This document shows, piece after piece, positions 63,861 through 64,000 of a stretch of 64,000 nt of DNA (within the stretch, counting starts at the first letter, position 1; the number at the start of each line of letters is the position of its first letter). This stretch comes from Lichenihabitans sp033947565 (GTDB taxonomy: Bacteria; Pseudomonadota; Alphaproteobacteria; Rhizobiales; Beijerinckiaceae). The notes beneath the pieces were generated by a model. The model was given only the letters and a program-made list of their open reading frames with translations, was not told where the DNA came from and searched no databases. The stretch lies in NCBI RefSeq assembly GCF_033947565.1, contig NZ_JARPVX010000003.1:62001-126000 (forward strand), in the 5' to 3' direction. Made by a program: the position numbers and the translations under genes.

Positions 63861-64000
63861 ATGTCGATCAGGACAGTTCTTCGTTTCGCCGTTTCCGTCA
63901 CGCTGCTCGGCGCGGCGGCCGTGCCGGCCTATGCACAATCGAGCCACGAGCGGCAGCTTACCATCACCCGGCATCACACCAAGGCACATCAGGGATCAGG
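63861..64000 (+). CDS. Secreted protein, start only (cut by window end)
   Basis: The first 46 codons of a gene that continues past the right edge. ATG 63861 opens a clear signal peptide of about 24 residues (SIRTVLRFAVSVTLLG then AAAVPAYA-QSS), and the mature part begins SSHERQLTITRHHTKAHQG. It is divergent from the regulator gene. The family cannot be named from this stretch. Confidence 0.6.
   Translation, partial: MSIRTVLRFAVSVTLLGAAAVPAYAQSSHERQLTITRHHTKAHQGS

Overview
The window is about 64 kb of GC-rich chromosome (close to two thirds G+C) from an alphaproteobacterium, most likely of the order Hyphomicrobiales (Rhizobiales; Beijerinckiaceae/Methylobacteriaceae-like). Evidence: a Mic60-HemY pair, IalB and GlsB/YdcH-type small genes, an IscS-SufBCDS-SufT operon behind a Fur-like box and an Irr/ICE-like box, separate glyQ and glyS genes, an ArsR-OYE pair and a polyol-type SmoEFGK transporter. 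I see no phage, plasmid, IS element or CRISPR array; it reads as ordinary core chromosome with some accessory genes. The genus cannot be fixed from the sequence.

Layout. 1-8.1 kb: end of dsbB, a lipase-like hydrolase and two small stress-type genes (minus strand), then dapF-mtaB (4-bp overlap), uppP, and an alphaproteobacterial Mic60 followed by HemY. 8.3-17.8 kb: tRNA-Gln(CTG), an Old Yellow Enzyme divergent from an ArsR-type regulator with a perfect dyad between them, a class II photolyase, a DHH phosphoesterase, an ABC exporter, a mannitol-dehydrogenase-family enzyme and three small poorly characterised genes. 17.8-24.1 kb: glyQ and glyS separated by an opposing YidB-like gene, then a spore-photoproduct-lyase-like radical SAM protein overlapping a cupin gene, and a HAD phosphatase. 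24.1-27.2 kb: a structured gap, a trimeric autotransporter adhesin and an IalB-type periplasmic protein. 27.6-33.6 kb: tRNA-Pro(CGG), treZ, two AI-2E family membrane proteins and a coiled-coil protein. 33.7-37.2 kb: a HAD phosphatase, a TPP riboswitch leading into a ThiX/ThiY-type pyrimidine uptake pair, UbiK, and a VOC dioxygenase-like protein. 37.4-43.5 kb: a complete tripartite RND efflux operon. 43.6-51.1 kb: an alpha/beta hydrolase divergent from the Suf iron-sulphur operon. 51.1-58 kb: a very large AsmA-like protein, a Bcp peroxiredoxin, an Rrf2 regulator, a polysaccharide deacetylase and an MFS exporter. 58.1-63.6 kb: a SorC-type regulator and a sugar/polyol ABC importer, all on the minus strand. 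The window ends in the first 46 codons of a secreted protein.

How parts fit together. Two light- or UV-damage repair enzymes (class II photolyase, SPL-like lyase), trehalose release (TreZ) and a one-Cys-like Bcp suit a life exposed to UV, drying and oxidants; this is inference. The Suf operon carries two cysteine desulfurases and the SufBCD scaffold with SufT, but no SufA or SufE. Two palindromic repeat families sit in gaps: one family twice between convergent genes, the other inside the suf operon. The most unusual local signals are a patch of about 77 codons in glyS with foreign-looking codon use, the SPL-like gene with all key cysteines kept, and an AI-2E transporter with a 300-residue soluble extension.
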